Notes: generated by a model not told the origin, from the letters alone. Positions 23,346 through 32,989 are shown, numbered from the stretch's first letter. The stretch is 64,000 nt of DNA from Planctomycetota bacterium (GCA_029259595.1 JAJDEW010000131.1:1-64000), one strand, 5' to 3'. Numbers and translations are program-made.

Positions 23346-23546
23346 CCCGCAACCGGTCGGACACCTCCGGCGGGCCAGGGCCCGGGCGCGAGGTGGCTCG
23401 CAGACACTTCGAGCCGCCTCCGGTGGCCGTCCGTGCACCTGTCGGGACGAAGCCGGGTCGCCAGGTGACGCGCTTGGCACGAATCAGCACACTAGGGAGC
23501 CCGGCTCCGCGGCCCCAGGCCGAGCGGAACGGGGACCCTCTCCACC

Positions 23547-24803
23547 ATGCGCTCCCTGGCCCTCCTCGGCTCGACCGGCTCGATCGGCACACAGACCCTC
23601 GAGCTCGTGCGAGCCGAGCAAGCCCGCGCCGGTGGACCACGCTTCGAAGTGCGGGGGCTGGCCGCCGGGAGTTCCTGGCAGAAGGTCCTGGAGCAGGCGC
23701 GCGAATTCCGCCCGCGCATGATCGCCCTGGCCGACCCCGAGGCCGCCGAACGGCTGCGCCAAGCCTTGGTCGTGGATCCGGACTTCGTCAACGGCTCCGC
23801 GCCGGTCGTGTTCGACGGTCCCGATGCCGTCGCGCGACTCGTCACCGAGCTGGACTACGACCTCTGCGTGCACGGCATCGTCGGCGCGCGCGGCGTCGAG
23901 CCCTCGCGGCTCGTGCTCGAGCGCGGCAAGGACCTCGCCCTCGCGAACAAGGAATCCCTCGTCGTCGCGGGGGCACACCTGATGGAGCTCGCACGTCGCT
24001 CGGGCTCGACTCTCCTGCCTGTCGACAGCGAGCACTCGGCCATCTTCCAGTGCTTGACGGGCGAGGACGCTCGGCGTGTTCGTTGCATCTGGTTGACCGC
24101 CAGCGGCGGTGCCCTGCGCGACCTGCCGCTCTCCGAGCTCGACGACGTCACTCCGGAGCAGGCGCTGGCCCACCCCAACTGGGACATGGGTCCGCGCATC
24201 ACGGTGGGCTCGGCCACCCTCATGAACAAGGCGCTCGAGGTGATCGAGGCCCATCATCTGTTCGGGCTCGAGGCCGAGCGCATCCGCGTCGTGGTGCATC
24301 GCCAGTCGCTCGTCCATTCGATGGTCGAATTCGAGGACGGGTCGGTCTTGGCTCAGATGGGGCCGCCGGACATGCGCCTGCCGATCCACTACGCCCTTCA
24401 CTGGCCCGAGCGCGCCGCGGCACCGTTCGCGGGCTTCGATCTCGAGCTCTTCCGCAGCCTGACCTTCGAGCCCGCCGACCCGGTCCGTTTTCCCGCCCTC
24501 GAGCTCGGTTTCGAGTGCGTGCGCCTCGGAAGCGACGCGGGGGCCGTCCTGAACGCCGCCGACGAGGTGGCCGTGGCCGCCTTCCTGGCCGGAGAGATCG
24601 GATTTCAGGACATTGCCCGCGTGAACCGAAGGGTCCTGGAAAGACGGCCGGGTTTGGACCACAGCGTGGAGGCCTTGCTGCGGGCGGACGCCCGGGCGCG
24701 CGAGCTGGCGCGAAGCGAGGTCGATGACCTCCGCGGGCCACGCCCCCCCCACCTGCGTCCGGACGTGGCGCGCCCCGGGGCACGACCCGCCGGCCCCCAC
24801 TGA
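23547..24803 (+). CDS. dxr: 1-deoxy-D-xylulose 5-phosphate reductoisomerase
   Basis: The product is 418 aa; it makes 2-C-methylerythritol 4-phosphate from DXP with NADPH, the committed step of the MEP isoprenoid pathway. The N-terminus MRSLALLGSTGSIGTQTLEL is the NADPH-binding GSTGSIG motif. LALANKESLVVAG, LPVDSEHSAIFQCL (metal and substrate site), HPNWDMGPRITVGSATLMNK and VNRRVLE are all Dxr signatures. The C-terminus carries an extra Pro/Arg-rich tail of about 25 residues (PRPPHLRPDVARPGARPAGP). rseP starts 29 nt later, the common dxr-rseP order. A UbiA-family prenyltransferase gene follows, which uses an isoprenoid product. Confidence 0.97.
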   Translation: MRSLALLGSTGSIGTQTLELVRAEQARAGGPRFEVRGLAAGSSWQKVLEQAREFRPRMIALADPEAAERLRQALVVDPDFVNGSAPVVFDGPDAVARLVTELDYDLCVHGIVGARGVEPSRLVLERGKDLALANKESLVVAGAHLMELARRSGSTLLPVDSEHSAIFQCLTGEDARRVRCIWLTASGGALRDLPLSELDDVTPEQALAHPNWDMGPRITVGSATLMNKALEVIEAHHLFGLEAERIRVVVHRQSLVHSMVEFEDGSVLAQMGPPDMRLPIHYALHWPERAAAPFAGFDLELFRSLTFEPADPVRFPALELGFECVRLGSDAGAVLNAADEVAVAAFLAGEIGFQDIARVNRRVLERRPGLDHSVEALLRADARARELARSEVDDLRGPRPPHLRPDVARPGARPAGPH

Positions 24804-24832
24804 ACCGCATCGCGAACGGACGACACCACAGT

Positions 24833-26683
24833 TTGGAACACTTCGAAGGATTCTTCCGGGTCGCGCTCGTCGTCTTCGGAATCGGACTCGTGATCTTCGT
24901 TCACGAGCTCGGGCACTACATCGCGGCGCGCCTCTGCGGCGTGCGCGTCGTCACCTTCAGCCTGGGCTTCGGTCCGCGGCTGCTCGGTTGGCAGCGCGGG
25001 GGAACGATGTACCAGATCGCCGCCGTTCCGCTCGGGGGGTACTGCCGCATGGCGGGCGAAGAGCCGCGCATGGACGGCACGCCGCCTGCCCCGGACGAGC
25101 TGCCGGCGAAGAGCGTCGAGGCACGCTTCTTCATCTACTCGGGCGGCGTGTTGATGAACCTCGTGTTCGCTCTCGTCGTCTTCCCGATCCTGTTCACGGT
25201 CGGCGTACCGTTCCTGAGGCCCGTAATCGGTGACGTCGAACCCGGTGGGCCCGCCTGGCATGCCGAGGTTCCGGTCGGTTCCGAAGTCCTCGCGGTGAAC
25301 GGCAACGAAGTCCTGGACTTCATGCACATCCAGACCGAGGTAGCCCTCGGCGATCCGGAGAAGGCCGTGTTGCTCCTGCGGTCGCCCGGACGGGACGAGC
25401 CGTACGAGCTCTCCCTGAAGCCCGAGCGCCGCGAACGCCTCGGCTTGAACGTGATCGGAATCGCGCCCGGGATCGTCACGGATGCCGCGGGACGGCCGTC
25501 GATCGACGTGGACGAAGACTCCCCGGCGATGGCGGCCGGGCTCGGCGACGAGGATTGGCTGGTCGCGGTCCTGGACGGCATCGAGGGACTCGACCTCGTC
25601 GATCAGATCGGCGTGCAGACGCGCGACGGGGATCCGATGCGCCTGCGCGTCGCCGACGCCAGCGGAGTCGAACGCGACGTCGAGATCCGACCGCGCCTGT
25701 CCGAGGAACTGGCGTCCCCGCGCGTCGGAATCATCCCGCCCCGCAATCGGGTCATCGACGTTCGCGACTCGGCGGCCACGCGCTCCCTGGGCCTGCGGGC
25801 CGAGGATCGCATCCTGGCGGTTGCCGGGCGCGAGGTGCTACGCCTCGGCGACTTGCAGCGCGCCCTGGTCCCAGAGACCGGGCCCTTGCTGTTCAGCGTG
25901 CGGCGTGGCGCTGCGCGTCTCGAGCTCTCGGCGCCACCACTCGAGCGCGCGGAGCGGCTCGCCTTGGCGCGCGACATCGCGCTCGCGGTCGATGTCGAGT
26001 CCACCCGAGTCCTCGTGAAGCCCGGCGAACCCGCGCAGCTCGCCGGCCTGCTCGACATGGATCGCCTGATCAAGGTCGACGAGCAGGTCGTCGACTCGTG
26101 GGACGACGTCACGCGCACCGTCTCTGCCGCCGGCCGCGAGGGCCGCGCCGTCACGTTCACCGTCGAGCGCGATGTGGACGGGACGATCGCCTACAGCGAG
26201 ATCAGCGCGAAGCCCGAAGCGCTGCCATTCCCGCTCTACGGCGTGAACTTGCGCCAGGACCAATACGTCTATCGCGCCGAGAACTTGGCTGAAGCACTGC
26301 GCGTCGGAGCGTTCTGTTCGCTGAAGTTCCTCGAAGACTCGTGGCTGACGCTCGGGCGCATGTTCAACGGCCAGGTCTCGACCGACAACCTGGGCGGCAT
26401 CATCAGCATCGGCGCGATCTCGTTCACGCTGGCGGAGGACGGCTGGGAGAAGCTTTTCTTCTTCCTCTGCATGCTGAGCATCAACCTCGCCTTCCTGAAC
26501 GTCCTGCCGGTGCCCATCCTCGACGGCGGACACCTCTTCTTCCTGATCGTCGAGAAGATCAAGGGCTCGCCCGTTTCCGTCCGCGTCCTCGGCTACAGCC
26601 AGATGGTCGGCGTCGTCCTGATCATCTCGTTGATGGTCTACGTCACGTACAACGATCTCGTGAAGTGGGTCTTCCAGAGCTGA
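24833..26683 (+). CDS. rseP: Site-2 intramembrane zinc metalloprotease RseP
   Basis: The product is 616 aa from a TTG start at 24833; no in-frame ATG lies nearby. The first membrane helix contains the zinc-binding HELGH at residues 24-28 (VIFVHELGHYIAAR), followed by VPLGGYCRMAGEEPRMD. Two or more PDZ-type domains occupy the middle (for example VEPGGPAWHAEVPVGSEV and LRAEDRILAVAGREVL), making it longer than the usual 450 aa. Near the C-terminus FLNVLPVPILDGGHLFFL supplies the third zinc ligand (L-D-G) and is followed by a final helix. RseP cleaves membrane-embedded anti-sigma factors and signal-peptide remnants; the putative anti-sigma factor at 32990 is a conceivable target. It is in a unit with dxr. 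Confidence 0.95.
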   Translation: MEHFEGFFRVALVVFGIGLVIFVHELGHYIAARLCGVRVVTFSLGFGPRLLGWQRGGTMYQIAAVPLGGYCRMAGEEPRMDGTPPAPDELPAKSVEARFFIYSGGVLMNLVFALVVFPILFTVGVPFLRPVIGDVEPGGPAWHAEVPVGSEVLAVNGNEVLDFMHIQTEVALGDPEKAVLLLRSPGRDEPYELSLKPERRERLGLNVIGIAPGIVTDAAGRPSIDVDEDSPAMAAGLGDEDWLVAVLDGIEGLDLVDQIGVQTRDGDPMRLRVADASGVERDVEIRPRLSEELASPRVGIIPPRNRVIDVRDSAATRSLGLRAEDRILAVAGREVLRLGDLQRALVPETGPLLFSVRRGAARLELSAPPLERAERLALARDIALAVDVESTRVLVKPGEPAQLAGLLDMDRLIKVDEQVVDSWDDVTRTVSAAGREGRAVTFTVERDVDGTIAYSEISAKPEALPFPLYGVNLRQDQYVYRAENLAEALRVGAFCSLKFLEDSWLTLGRMFNGQVSTDNLGGIISIGAISFTLAEDGWEKLFFFLCMLSINLAFLNVLPVPILDGGHLFFLIVEKIKGSPVSVRVLGYSQMVGVVLIISLMVYVTYNDLVKWVFQS

Positions 26684-27633
26684 AGCCGAAGAGCCTCGGA
26701 CGACTCCTGCGTCTCTCGCTCACCTGGACGGCGGCGTCTGACGTCGCCGCCGGAGTCGTCTTCGGGGCAGGAGCCTGGCCCGGCGGAGGCGCGCCCTTCG
26801 TCTTGATGGCCGCATCGCTGTGCGTCTATCACGGCGGCATGGGCCTGAACGATTGGGCCGACCGCGCGGAAGACGCGCGTCTGCGACCGGACCGCCCGAT
26901 TCCGAGCGGGGACGTCTCCGCGCCCCTGGCGTTGGCGTTGTCCCTGGCCCTGCTCGTGGCGGGCCCGCTGCTCGCCTGGACCGTCGACGCGCGGCCGGCG
27001 CAGCTCCTCGGGCTGGTCGCCGCACTCGCCACGGTCTACGACCTCTGGGGTCGCGGCCCCGTTTCGGGCCCTGCGCTCCTGGCCGCCTGTCGCGGGGGCA
27101 ACCTCGCGGCTGGAATCGTCCTGGGTCGGATCGCGGCGGGAGCGCAACCCTTCGCCTCGCCGACCCTGTGGATGCTGCCGACGCTGTACGCCGCGTACGT
27201 CTTCGTGGTGTCGCGCCTCGGCCGCCTCGAGGACCAGGCCGATGGGCGAGCGCTCGGCCGCTGGCCGGGGACCTGGGTGGCCTGCGCCGCCGGCCTGCTT
27301 CTCGTCCTGCCGGTGTTCCCGCCGCTCGCGCTCGTTCCCTCGGCCACGAACGGCTTCGCCGGCTGGCTCGCGCGCGAGAGCGTCCGCGTCCCGCTCGCCA
27401 CCCTCGTGGTCGGAGCCGGTGCCTTCGGCCTCCTGCGCACGGCCTTTCGGCGCGCGCCCTGGACGCGCCCGCGCGTCCTCGCCGCCATGGGCATGGCCCT
27501 GAGACGCCTGCTGGTCTTCACCGCCGGCGTCGCGCTGTTGACGGGACGGCCCGCGGGCCTGTACGTCGCCACGGGCATCCTGCTCGGATACCCGCTGAGC
27601 TACGCCTTGCGGCGCGTCTTCCCGCCCTCCTGA
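26665..27633 (+). CDS. UbiA-family prenyltransferase
   Basis: The product is 322 aa with a GTG start at 26665, overlapping rseP by 19 nt; a CTG at 26680 is an alternative. It is an integral membrane protein of about eight helices. The diphosphate and Mg2+ motif is clear: MGLNDWADRAEDARLRPD, then RPIPSG, the N-D-x-x-D-x-x-x-D form typical of UbiA and EboC-like proteins. A second Asp-rich loop, RLGRLEDQADGR, lies near residue 190. These enzymes attach a polyprenyl chain to an aromatic or other acceptor; the acceptor is unknown here. Its position after dxr and rseP suggests co-expression. The last 34 nt overlap the converging cca gene. Confidence 0.82.
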   Translation: MGLPELKPKSLGRLLRLSLTWTAASDVAAGVVFGAGAWPGGGAPFVLMAASLCVYHGGMGLNDWADRAEDARLRPDRPIPSGDVSAPLALALSLALLVAGPLLAWTVDARPAQLLGLVAALATVYDLWGRGPVSGPALLAACRGGNLAAGIVLGRIAAGAQPFASPTLWMLPTLYAAYVFVVSRLGRLEDQADGRALGRWPGTWVACAAGLLLVLPVFPPLALVPSATNGFAGWLARESVRVPLATLVVGAGAFGLLRTAFRRAPWTRPRVLAAMGMALRRLLVFTAGVALLTGRPAGLYVATGILLGYPLSYALRRVFPPS

Positions 27634-28874
27634 GAGCGGGCCAGCTCCTGCGCGAGCCAATCCAGCGCCGTCGTCCGATCCGGATGGCGACCCGCGAGCC
27701 GCTCGTGTTCGGCCGCCGCCAAGAGCTCCCCGAAGCCCGGGCCCGGCGCGACGCCGCGCGCGAGCAAGACCTCACTCGTGATCCAGGGCTCGGGCCAGAG
27801 CTCGCTCACCGTGGCCTTTGCGCGCGCCGCGCGCCAGGCCCCTGCCGCCTCCGGACTCAGCTCCGCCGAGGCCTCCGCCACGGTCAGGACCGCATCGAAG
27901 TCCGGGGCCCGCAGGACCCGCACACGCGCGGCGCGCCCGTCGGCCGACCGCAGCGCCGCGAGGCTCTGACGCAGGGACAGGACTCCGCTCACGACCCGCC
28001 CGGGCACGCGCAGAGAGGTCAGGGCCGCGAGCGCCGGACCGTCGTCCAGTCCGCGCGCCAGGACCCAGAAGAGCTGCTCCACGGTGAGGCGTCGCTGCTC
28101 GTCCTGCAGGCGCTCGAGCAGGGCCAAGTCCCCGGCCCGCTCGCCCGCGGGGGCGCCCCAGAGCGCACCCAGGGCCTCCTGAAGCGCACCCAAGCGGTCG
28201 AGCAGGGCCAAGGCGCCTGCCGCACCGCCCTTCGTGGCGAGGTTCGTGAGCTCGTCCACGACGCGTTCGGGGCTGACGCCCGACAGGAGAGCGCGATGGT
28301 CGTGCGCCGCATCCAGGGTCGCGGGTTCGACCTCGAGACCGAAGCGGGCTGCGAAGCGCGCCAGACGGAAGATCCGCAGACCGTCCTCGGCGAAGCGATC
28401 CGCCGCGCGCCCCACGCAGCGCAGCCGCCCCGCGGCGAGATCGGCCAGTCCGCCGGTCGGATCGCGCACCTCGTCGGACAACGGCTCGAGAAACAGCGCG
28501 TTGCACGTGAAATCGCGTCGCTCGGCATCGTCCTCGAGGCGCGTCGAAAACTCGACTTGATCGGGATGGCGGCCGTCCGAATAGGCTCCCTCGCGCCGGA
28601 AGGTCGTGATTTGAACGTCGACGTCTCCCTGGCGCAGGACCAGGGTCCCGAAGGCCCGTCCGACGGCGTGCACCGGCGGCAAGACGACCTCGATCTCGTC
28701 GGGCGTCGCCGGGGTCGCGAGATCGAGATCCGCCACCTCGCGTTCGAGCGCCAGATCCCGGACCGCACCCCCCACGATCCACACCGCATGCCCATGCGAT
28801 CGCATGGCCTCCGCGATCGACCGTGCCGCCTTCGCGAAGGCCTCCGGCAAGTCCTGGACCGAGGGAGAGCGCAT
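27600..28874 (-). CDS. CCA tRNA nucleotidyltransferase / poly(A) polymerase family
   Basis: The product is 424 aa from the ATG at 28874; a TTG at 28898 would add eight residues. The class II nucleotidyltransferase head is intact: WIVGGAVRDLAL, then the catalytic DLDLAT (D-x-D). RRDFTCNALFLEPLSDEV, DPTGGLADLAAGRLRCVG and EDGLRIFRLARFAARFGLE complete the head and neck. The C-terminal half is helical with little conservation. It adds or repairs the 3' CCA of tRNAs, or in some lineages polyadenylates RNA; sequence alone does not decide. It converges on and overlaps the UbiA-family gene by 34 nt, and diverges from the pseudopilin-like gene 39 bp away. Confidence 0.9.
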   Translation of the reverse strand: MRSPSVQDLPEAFAKAARSIAEAMRSHGHAVWIVGGAVRDLALEREVADLDLATPATPDEIEVVLPPVHAVGRAFGTLVLRQGDVDVQITTFRREGAYSDGRHPDQVEFSTRLEDDAERRDFTCNALFLEPLSDEVRDPTGGLADLAAGRLRCVGRAADRFAEDGLRIFRLARFAARFGLEVEPATLDAAHDHRALLSGVSPERVVDELTNLATKGGAAGALALLDRLGALQEALGALWGAPAGERAGDLALLERLQDEQRRLTVEQLFWVLARGLDDGPALAALTSLRVPGRVVSGVLSLRQSLAALRSADGRAARVRVLRAPDFDAVLTVAEASAELSPEAAGAWRAARAKATVSELWPEPWITSEVLLARGVAPGPGFGELLAAAEHERLAGRHPDRTTALDWLAQELARSQEGGKTRRKA

Positions 28875-28913
28875 CGCTTGAAGCGTAGCAAAGGCCAACG
28901 CACAATCGGCTGA

Positions 28914-29513
28914 ATGGGGGGAAACGAGGAGCGGGTCACGCCGGCGCGACGGGGCCTCTCGACGATGGGCGTCCTGACGCTCGTCGCGATCGTGTCCGTC
29001 GTCGTGCTCGTGTCGCTACCGCGCCTGCGGGGCTTCGCGCAGCTCCAGAACGAACAAGACGCGATCGCGGCAACACGTCGCATCGCGGCCCTGGTCGCCG
29101 ACCTCGCCGAAGAAGCCTCACGGCACGCGCCGGGACGGATTCCGACGATCGCGGAGGTCGTCGAACGGAATGAACTCGGTCCCGAGCTGGTCGATCTCGA
29201 GCTGCTGGATGGCGGTCGGCTCATGCGCCGACACGGCTACCTCTTTCGGATCGAAGCCGGCCTGAGCGCTCCCGGCCCTGCGGCCGAGTCGTACGGCGGT
29301 CGCACCGTGCTGGCCGGCGAGCCCCCACCGGTCGCGGGCGTCGTCGCTTGGCCCTGGCGCGCGAGTTCGACGGGGCGAGCCGTCTTCCTCGGACTCGGCA
29401 CGGACGTCTTCGGGCACCGCAACGAGAGCTGCGCCTGGAGTGGCCCGCAGGCTCCGCCCGAAGGCCCGTGGTCAGGAGCGCCGTGGGCCGCCGGCTGGCT
29501 GCACCTGCGCTGA
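28914..29513 (+). CDS. Pseudopilin-like exported protein
   Basis: The product is 199 aa. The N-terminus reads TPARRGLSTMGVLTLVAIVS followed by VVVLVSLPRLRGF: a basic leader ending in Gly, then a hydrophobic helix of about 20 residues. This is the layout of a type IV prepilin or type II secretion pseudopilin, with predicted cleavage after RRG. The usual Glu at mature position 5 is replaced (LSTMG). The rest has a helical neck (NEQDAIAATRRIAALVADLA) and a small Trp/Gly-rich C-terminal domain. No other pilus or secretion genes are in the window. It could also be a simple type II membrane protein. Confidence 0.55.
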   Translation: MGGNEERVTPARRGLSTMGVLTLVAIVSVVVLVSLPRLRGFAQLQNEQDAIAATRRIAALVADLAEEASRHAPGRIPTIAEVVERNELGPELVDLELLDGGRLMRRHGYLFRIEAGLSAPGPAAESYGGRTVLAGEPPPVAGVVAWPWRASSTGRAVFLGLGTDVFGHRNESCAWSGPQAPPEGPWSGAPWAAGWLHLR

Positions 29514-29526
29514 ACGCTCCACGCCG

Positions 29527-31239
29527 TCAGTACCAGCGCCAGAGCAGGCACTGCAAGGCCCGGCGCACGTCGCCCTCGAGCGTGTAGGACACGCGCTTCA
29601 GACGCGGGGCCAGGACCTCGGTCGGACCGATCTTCACGAGCCGACCAGCGACGAACAGGACCTCGTAGGGCGAGTGGGCCGTGCCTTCCGCGACTTCGAG
29701 GAGCGCCTCGCGCGCGGTCTCGTTGCGGTGCGTTCCGATGGCCCAGAAGAGGTCGATCCTGCGCCGCGGGTCCGCTTCCCGAGCGAGTTCCGCGCACATC
29801 CACTCGAGCCCGGGCTGGCCCGTGTTGGCGGCCTGGATCATGAGCCACTCGTGGGCGCGCAGCCCTTCGATTCGATCCAGGCCGGCTTCGACACCGACCT
29901 CGTGCAGGAAGGCCGCCGCTTCGGCCAGCGGGACGATGCCCAGAGCCTTCAGCGTGGCCGCGCGGTCCTGCAGCGGGCGATGGCGTTCGTTCTCGTAGCG
30001 ACGCATCAAGGCCTCGAACATCCGGCTTGCCAGGGCCGGGTCCGCGCGCACGGGTTCCTTCAGGGCGTTCAGCGCGGCCTGCACCAGGTCGACCTCGAGC
30101 GCCAGGTACTCGATCGCGAAGTCGATCGCCTGGGCATCGCCCTTCGCGACCAGGAGCGCCAAGGCCTGCGATCGCACCTGCGCGGAGATGTCGCTGACGG
30201 CCTCCATGAGCCAATCACGGCGCTGCTCGTTCCAGCCATCGATCGTGGCGAGCCCCTCCACGGCGAGGACGCGCACGTTCACGTTCTCGTCTTGGCGCAT
30301 CGGCGTGACGAGGTCCTCGGCCCGCCCGGCGCTCACCAGCGCCTGTACGGCGCGGGTGCGTGCATTCGGATCGCGGTTCTCCAGCAACTCGAGCAGGTAC
30401 GCCAACGCCTCTTCGCTGCCGGCGCGCGCCGCAGCCGCCGCGAGGAAGGGTCGCTGGAAACTGCCGACGCGTTCGAGCAGCTCACCGGCCGCGCGCCCGA
30501 CCTCCGGCCGACGCGCTTCGGCGAACAGCGGAAGCACGTTGATCCACAGCGACTCGTTGGTGCCGCTCTCGATCCAGTCGAGGACGAGGTCCTCCGCGCG
30601 CTCGCGATCCGCGTCGAACAAGCCGACGACGAACGCGCGTTGCATCGCGTGTGGCTCGAAGGCCTGAACGTGCGCCAGAAGGCGATCGAAGTCCTCGGGA
30701 CGAACGTGTCGCGACAGCAACGAGCGCAGCGCCGCGCGCCGGATGCCCTCCTGCGGATGGTCGATCGCGCGCAGCAGGAACTCGCGGACCTCGGGATCCG
30801 AGTTCATCCCCGCCGCCTCGATCGCGTTCTGCGCATACGGTGCCAGGAACACCTCCGTGGAGTTGCGCTCGATGACGCGCCGCAAGGCGTCCACCGAACG
30901 CGCCCCCATGGCCCCGAGCTCTTCCTTGGCCCGGCGCAACGGTTCCTGCTGTCCGTTGGAGAGCTTGTCGATCAGGATCGCGACCGGATCGGCGGTGTCT
31001 CGATCGTAGAAGCGGCTCTGTTCGGGCGGACAAGGCAGGAGCAGCTCGGCGACCCGGGGCTCAGAGCGGTAGATCGCCGTGGCGTCCCCGCTGCCGGCCG
31101 TCGACGCGCCGCCCGTTTCCCCGGGCGAAGACGCCCCTCCGTCGGAACAGGCGGCGAGCAGGGTCAGAGCGGCCAACCCCACCCGCGATCCGCGCGGCGC
31201 CCCTTCCCCAGGGCCGTTCCCCCGCGGACCTTCGCTCAA
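29527..31239 (-). CDS. HEAT-repeat lipoprotein
   Basis: The product is 570 aa from a TTG at 31239 that overlaps the stop of the TolC-like gene (TTGA). The leader RVGLAALTLLAACSDGG has lipobox LAAC (Cys31). A Gly/Ser/Thr spacer leads to a solenoid of HEAT-type helices (for example LRRAKEELGAMGARSVDALR, IRRAALRSLLSRHVRP, VRVLAVEGLATIDG). It lacks the W-W-x-x-N anchor and GILNIL end of the cluster proteins at 1074-17125, so it is not a close member of that family. Being last in a run with TolC and a sigma/anti-sigma pair, it may be an envelope-stress or export accessory protein. The function is unknown. Confidence 0.8.
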   Translation of the reverse strand: MSEGPRGNGPGEGAPRGSRVGLAALTLLAACSDGGASSPGETGGASTAGSGDATAIYRSEPRVAELLLPCPPEQSRFYDRDTADPVAILIDKLSNGQQEPLRRAKEELGAMGARSVDALRRVIERNSTEVFLAPYAQNAIEAAGMNSDPEVREFLLRAIDHPQEGIRRAALRSLLSRHVRPEDFDRLLAHVQAFEPHAMQRAFVVGLFDADRERAEDLVLDWIESGTNESLWINVLPLFAEARRPEVGRAAGELLERVGSFQRPFLAAAAARAGSEEALAYLLELLENRDPNARTRAVQALVSAGRAEDLVTPMRQDENVNVRVLAVEGLATIDGWNEQRRDWLMEAVSDISAQVRSQALALLVAKGDAQAIDFAIEYLALEVDLVQAALNALKEPVRADPALASRMFEALMRRYENERHRPLQDRAATLKALGIVPLAEAAAFLHEVGVEAGLDRIEGLRAHEWLMIQAANTGQPGLEWMCAELAREADPRRRIDLFWAIGTHRNETAREALLEVAEGTAHSPYEVLFVAGRLVKIGPTEVLAPRLKRVSYTLEGDVRRALQCLLWRWY

Positions 31240-32867
31240 GGTTGCTCGCCCTCTCCGTCGCCTTCCGCGGAAGCTCGGTTCTCTTTATCCCCGGTGTCCC
31301 AGTCGCTCCAGTCCTGGGCAGGCCCCTCGATCAGGTTGCCTTCCGCGTGGGCCAAGGCGCCGACGGCCTTGGCATAGGCGGAACGAGCCGCCTGTTCGGC
31401 CGACAGGGCTTCCGCCAGGTCGCGCTGGAACTCGAGCACCTGAAAGGTCGTGGACAGTCCGATCTCGCGCCGGGCTTCCTCGGCCTCGAGCTGGCGCCGG
31501 GCGAGTTCGAGGCTGGTCTTGGCGGCGGCGACGGACTCCACGCGAAAGCGCACGTCACGCACCGCGGCGCGCACCTCCGACAGGAGGTCCAGCTCGAACT
31601 TGTCGTAGGCGATGTAGGCGCTGCGCAAGGCCGCACGCGCGGCGCGCAGCGCATAGTTCGCCGTACGGTTGCCGAGCGGCATGCTGAACGTCAGGGCACC
31701 ACGGTACTCCGGAAACTCGAAGCGACCGCTCGAGCGCAGGGCTTCCGCGGGGTCGCTGTCGAAGCCCACGCCCGTCGCACTCAGGTCGAGGTCGAGGGAA
31801 GGCAGCCGGTCGGAGCGCGCCCCCGTCAGGCGCACTTCGGCCGCAGCGACGTCGTAGCGGCGTTGCTTGACTTCCGGACGGACCTCGATCGCGACCTGCA
31901 GCGACCTGCGCCAGTTCAGCTGGGCCAGCGCGGGCGGGACGCCGTTCACCTCGGGAAGCTGTGTCGCCGGCCGAATCGGCCAGTCCCATTCCGCCAAGAG
32001 CAACTCTTCCGAGGGTGTGGTCTCCTGGAACAGGAGCTTGCGCAGCGCGTCCTCGGCGGCTCGCAGGTCGAACTCCGCCTGAATGCGCGCCTCTTCCTGC
32101 TGCGCCAGATTCGTCTGGGATTGGAGCACGTCGACTTCGGTTCCTGCACCCACTTCGAGGCGCCGGCGATCCTGCTCGAGCTGCTTCTGGCCCAGGTTGA
32201 CCGCGACCTTGCGCACCTCGAGTTCTTCGACGGCGCTCACCAAATCCCAGTAGGCGTTGAAGACGTCCAGAACGACGCGGTTGCGCATCTCCTTCTCGCT
32301 TTCGAGCGCGCGTTGGTAGGTGACCTCCGCTTCGCGCTGGCGGGTGGTCGCGTAGCGCCGGAAGCCGCCGCGCAAGAGCGGCTGGTTCACGGACGCGGTG
32401 AGAATGTCCGTCGTGGACGTATCGAAGGCCGCAAAGCGGTTGTTGGTGCGCCGGTTCCGACGCGTGTAGTCGATCCGCAACGAACCGCCCCAGGTGTGCG
32501 GCAGCTCAACGCTCGCGTCCAGGTTCTGGTTGTCTTCCTCCAGAACATCGGCGCCGGCGAGGCTGTTGTCCCCCTGGCGCTCGGACTCCGACAGCGTCCC
32601 GGTCGTGCTGACGAGCGGGTCGAAAGCGCCCCAGCTCCCGAGCGCGTCGTAGTGAGCGATCTCCGTGTTCAAGGTCTCCGCCTCGAGGTCGAGGTTGTTC
32701 TCGAGCGCGAGGCGCAACGCGTCGCGCAGACTGAGCTCGAGCACCGGCCCGGAGGTCGGATCCGCTTCGTCTTGGGCACACCTGGCATTCGCCGCCGAGG
32801 TCGCTGCTAGGAAGACGGCGAGGAGCGGTAACAGTCGTTGGCGGAAGGGAGCGGCGTGGCGGGTCAT
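31236..32867 (-). CDS. TolC-family outer-membrane efflux protein
   Basis: The product is 543 aa from the ATG at 32867; a TTG at 32906 is an alternative. The signal peptide is RQRLLPLLAVFLAATSAANA. The body shows the duplicated TolC architecture. The first half begins LSLRDALRLALENNLDLEAE and includes the long coiled helices LGQKQLEQDRRRLEVGAGTE and VDVLQSQTNLAQQEEARIQA. The second half begins VAIEVRPEVKQRRYDVAAAE and has helices RQLEAEEARREIGLSTTFQV. TolC proteins form outer-membrane and periplasmic exit channels for type I secretion or efflux pumps. No pump or adaptor gene is adjacent. The C-terminus is acidic (DWDTGDKENRASAEGDGEGE). It is followed with 4-nt overlap by the HEAT lipoprotein. 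Confidence 0.9.
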   Translation of the reverse strand: MTRHAAPFRQRLLPLLAVFLAATSAANARCAQDEADPTSGPVLELSLRDALRLALENNLDLEAETLNTEIAHYDALGSWGAFDPLVSTTGTLSESERQGDNSLAGADVLEEDNQNLDASVELPHTWGGSLRIDYTRRNRRTNNRFAAFDTSTTDILTASVNQPLLRGGFRRYATTRQREAEVTYQRALESEKEMRNRVVLDVFNAYWDLVSAVEELEVRKVAVNLGQKQLEQDRRRLEVGAGTEVDVLQSQTNLAQQEEARIQAEFDLRAAEDALRKLLFQETTPSEELLLAEWDWPIRPATQLPEVNGVPPALAQLNWRRSLQVAIEVRPEVKQRRYDVAAAEVRLTGARSDRLPSLDLDLSATGVGFDSDPAEALRSSGRFEFPEYRGALTFSMPLGNRTANYALRAARAALRSAYIAYDKFELDLLSEVRAAVRDVRFRVESVAAAKTSLELARRQLEAEEARREIGLSTTFQVLEFQRDLAEALSAEQAARSAYAKAVGALAHAEGNLIEGPAQDWSDWDTGDKENRASAEGDGEGEQP

Positions 32868-32989
32868 GGGGGGCGAGAGGATAGAGGAGGCCCGGGTGGC
32901 AGACAAAGGCGGTGACGAACTCCGTTCTCGCCCGAGCTGCGCGGGCCCCCCTCGGCCCTTGCCCCTTTGCGCGTAAGAAGCGCGTCAGC

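Noticed and set aside
23478-23492. TTGGCACGAATCAGC before dxr as a sigma-54 promoter
   Set aside because: The spacing from GG to GC is 9 nt rather than 10, and the TT of the -12 box is missing.
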